A stretch of DNA of 64,000 nucleotides from an uncultured Lachnospiraceae bacterium (GTDB lineage: Bacteria > Bacillota > Clostridia > Lachnospirales > Lachnospiraceae): the NCBI GenBank assembly GCA_947589095.1, contig CANQBX010000005.1:1-64000 (forward strand). The letters are read 5' to 3'. A program made the translations under genes and the position numbers. Under the pieces are notes generated by a model. That model saw only the letters and a list, made by a program, of their open reading frames with translations. It was not told the origin of the DNA and did not search any database. Of this stretch, positions 63,384-64,000 are shown piece after piece; position 1 is the stretch's first letter; each line of letters starts with the position of its first letter.

Positions 63384-64000
63384 GTGAAGAAAAAAAGCCT
63401 AAGAGCAGATAAAGAGATTCGGAGCGATGAATCGCGGGAAGTGCCGATGACGGCGCTTCCCGCCGCTTTCCTTGCGCGGATGCGGGAACTTCTGGGGGAT
63501 GAATACGAAGCGTTTGTAAGAAGCTACGAGCAGCCCAGGACGCAGGGGCTGAGGCTGAATCCGCTGAAGGTGGATCTGTCAGGATCAGTATCAGCTGGTG
63601 GTGAGTACTGTGTAAGTGACATAGAAAAGGCGGCTGTGACTGCAGCGCTTGCCGAAGGTTCAGATGGAACGGAAAAGCAGATGCACACGGCTGAGAGGTT
63701 GTGTAATTCAAAAAAGCTATGCGATGCAGAGGAAACAGATGCCGCGGGGAAACCATGTGCCGCAGATAGGACAGACATTACACAGCGCCTGACCGAAATG
63801 TTCGGTTTAAGAAAGATCCCCTGGGCGCGGGACGGTTATTATTATGACGCGGAAACGCGGCCGGGCCGTCATCCCTACCATGAGGCCGGCCTTTACTATA
63901 TCCAGGAGCCCAGCGCCATGGCGGTGGAGGAACTTCTGGATCCGCAGCCGGGCGAGCGGATACTGGATCTGTGCGCGGCTCCCGGCGGCAAGACGACACA
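63384..64000 (+). CDS. RsmB/NOP-family rRNA cytosine methyltransferase, 3' end cut by window
   Basis: N-terminal 205 residues of an SAM-dependent RNA m5C methyltransferase (RsmF-like). [32 protein letters not shown] and [33 protein letters not shown] match the family, the last being the SAM-binding loop. GTG 63384 is preceded by GGGAG. Residues about 64-135 (bases 63573-63788) are a low-complexity stretch not found in the family, between PLK and the conserved [10 protein letters not shown]. The rest lies beyond the window. Confidence 0.88.
   Translation, partial: MKKKSLRADKEIRSDESREVPMTALPAAFLARMRELLGDEYEAFVRSYEQPRTQGLRLNPLKVDLSGSVSAGGEYCVSDIEKAAVTAALAEGSDGTEKQMHTAERLCNSKKLCDAEETDAAGKPCAADRTDITQRLTEMFGLRKIPWARDGYYYDAETRPGRHPYHEAGLYYIQEPSAMAVEELLDPQPGERILDLCAAPGGKTT

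Overview
The window reads as a chromosomal segment of an anaerobic, fairly GC-rich Bacillota, most likely a Lachnospiraceae-type Clostridium relative. The pointers are strong AGGAGG ribosome binding sites, a GltBD pair, glnA followed by an ANTAR regulator, dapF with the aminotransferase-route gene dapL, a DUF6465 protein, an ECF-type FolT behind a tetrahydrofolate riboswitch, a PdaA-like deacetylase and LanFEG-like peptide-immunity genes. The taxon is inferred from gene content only. No rRNA, tRNA or CRISPR array was recognised.

Layout. (1) 1-6328: gltB (start cut off by the window edge) and gltD, the NADPH-glutamate synthase. (2) 6400-22600: an accessory region built by duplication, insertion and decay. 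A block gltD / C26 peptidase / P-loop kinase occurs twice: gltD 4592, peptidase 8376 and broken kinase 9149; then gltD scrap 11281, peptidase 15967 and intact kinase 18434. Around these lie two families of AAA ATPase with C-terminal nuclease-like motifs, a sigma-70-like protein with a long C-terminal extension, a tRNA-modification pair (TcdA and a rhodanese-TtcA fusion), DUF3737 with a PatB-type lyase, decayed toxin-antitoxin pairs (PIN, MntA/HepT), and an AT-rich class D beta-lactamase-like lipoprotein. (3) 21600-23900: a flavin-binding protein, an acetyltransferase and an ornithine/alanine racemase. (4) 24124-40015: a carbohydrate locus. A GH2 enzyme and a LacI-PfkB fusion diverge from a long unit of GH51 arabinofuranosidase, ribokinase-like kinase, an LplB/YtcP-type ABC importer, two paralogous BNR-propeller proteins (one a lipoprotein, one apparently cytosolic), a KDPG-type aldolase, an esterase and a LarA-like protein. 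(5) 40100-43830: Rpn-type nuclease, SGNH hydrolase, alpha/beta hydrolase, membrane acyltransferase. (6) 43900-53800: THF riboswitch with folT, Mrp, a metal-sensing ArsR repressor with a P-type efflux ATPase, glnA and its ANTAR neighbour, dapF and dapL. (7) 53768-64000: PdaA-like deacetylase, DUF6465, an IS200-type element with many hairpins, a two-component system divergent from a LanFEG-like exporter, a HerA-like ATPase and the start of an RsmB/NOP-type rRNA methyltransferase.

How the parts work together. Nitrogen assimilation is represented at both ends (gltBD; glnA plus ANTAR). The carbohydrate locus looks like a complete unit for sensing, importing and breaking down an arabinose-containing glycan; the exact substrate is inferred. 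The most unusual points are the decayed tandem duplication, variable low-complexity insertions inside four otherwise conserved enzymes (GltD, racemase, metal ATPase, rRNA methyltransferase), a dispersed palindrome with a shared CCAGTG loop, and the LacI-PfkB fusion.
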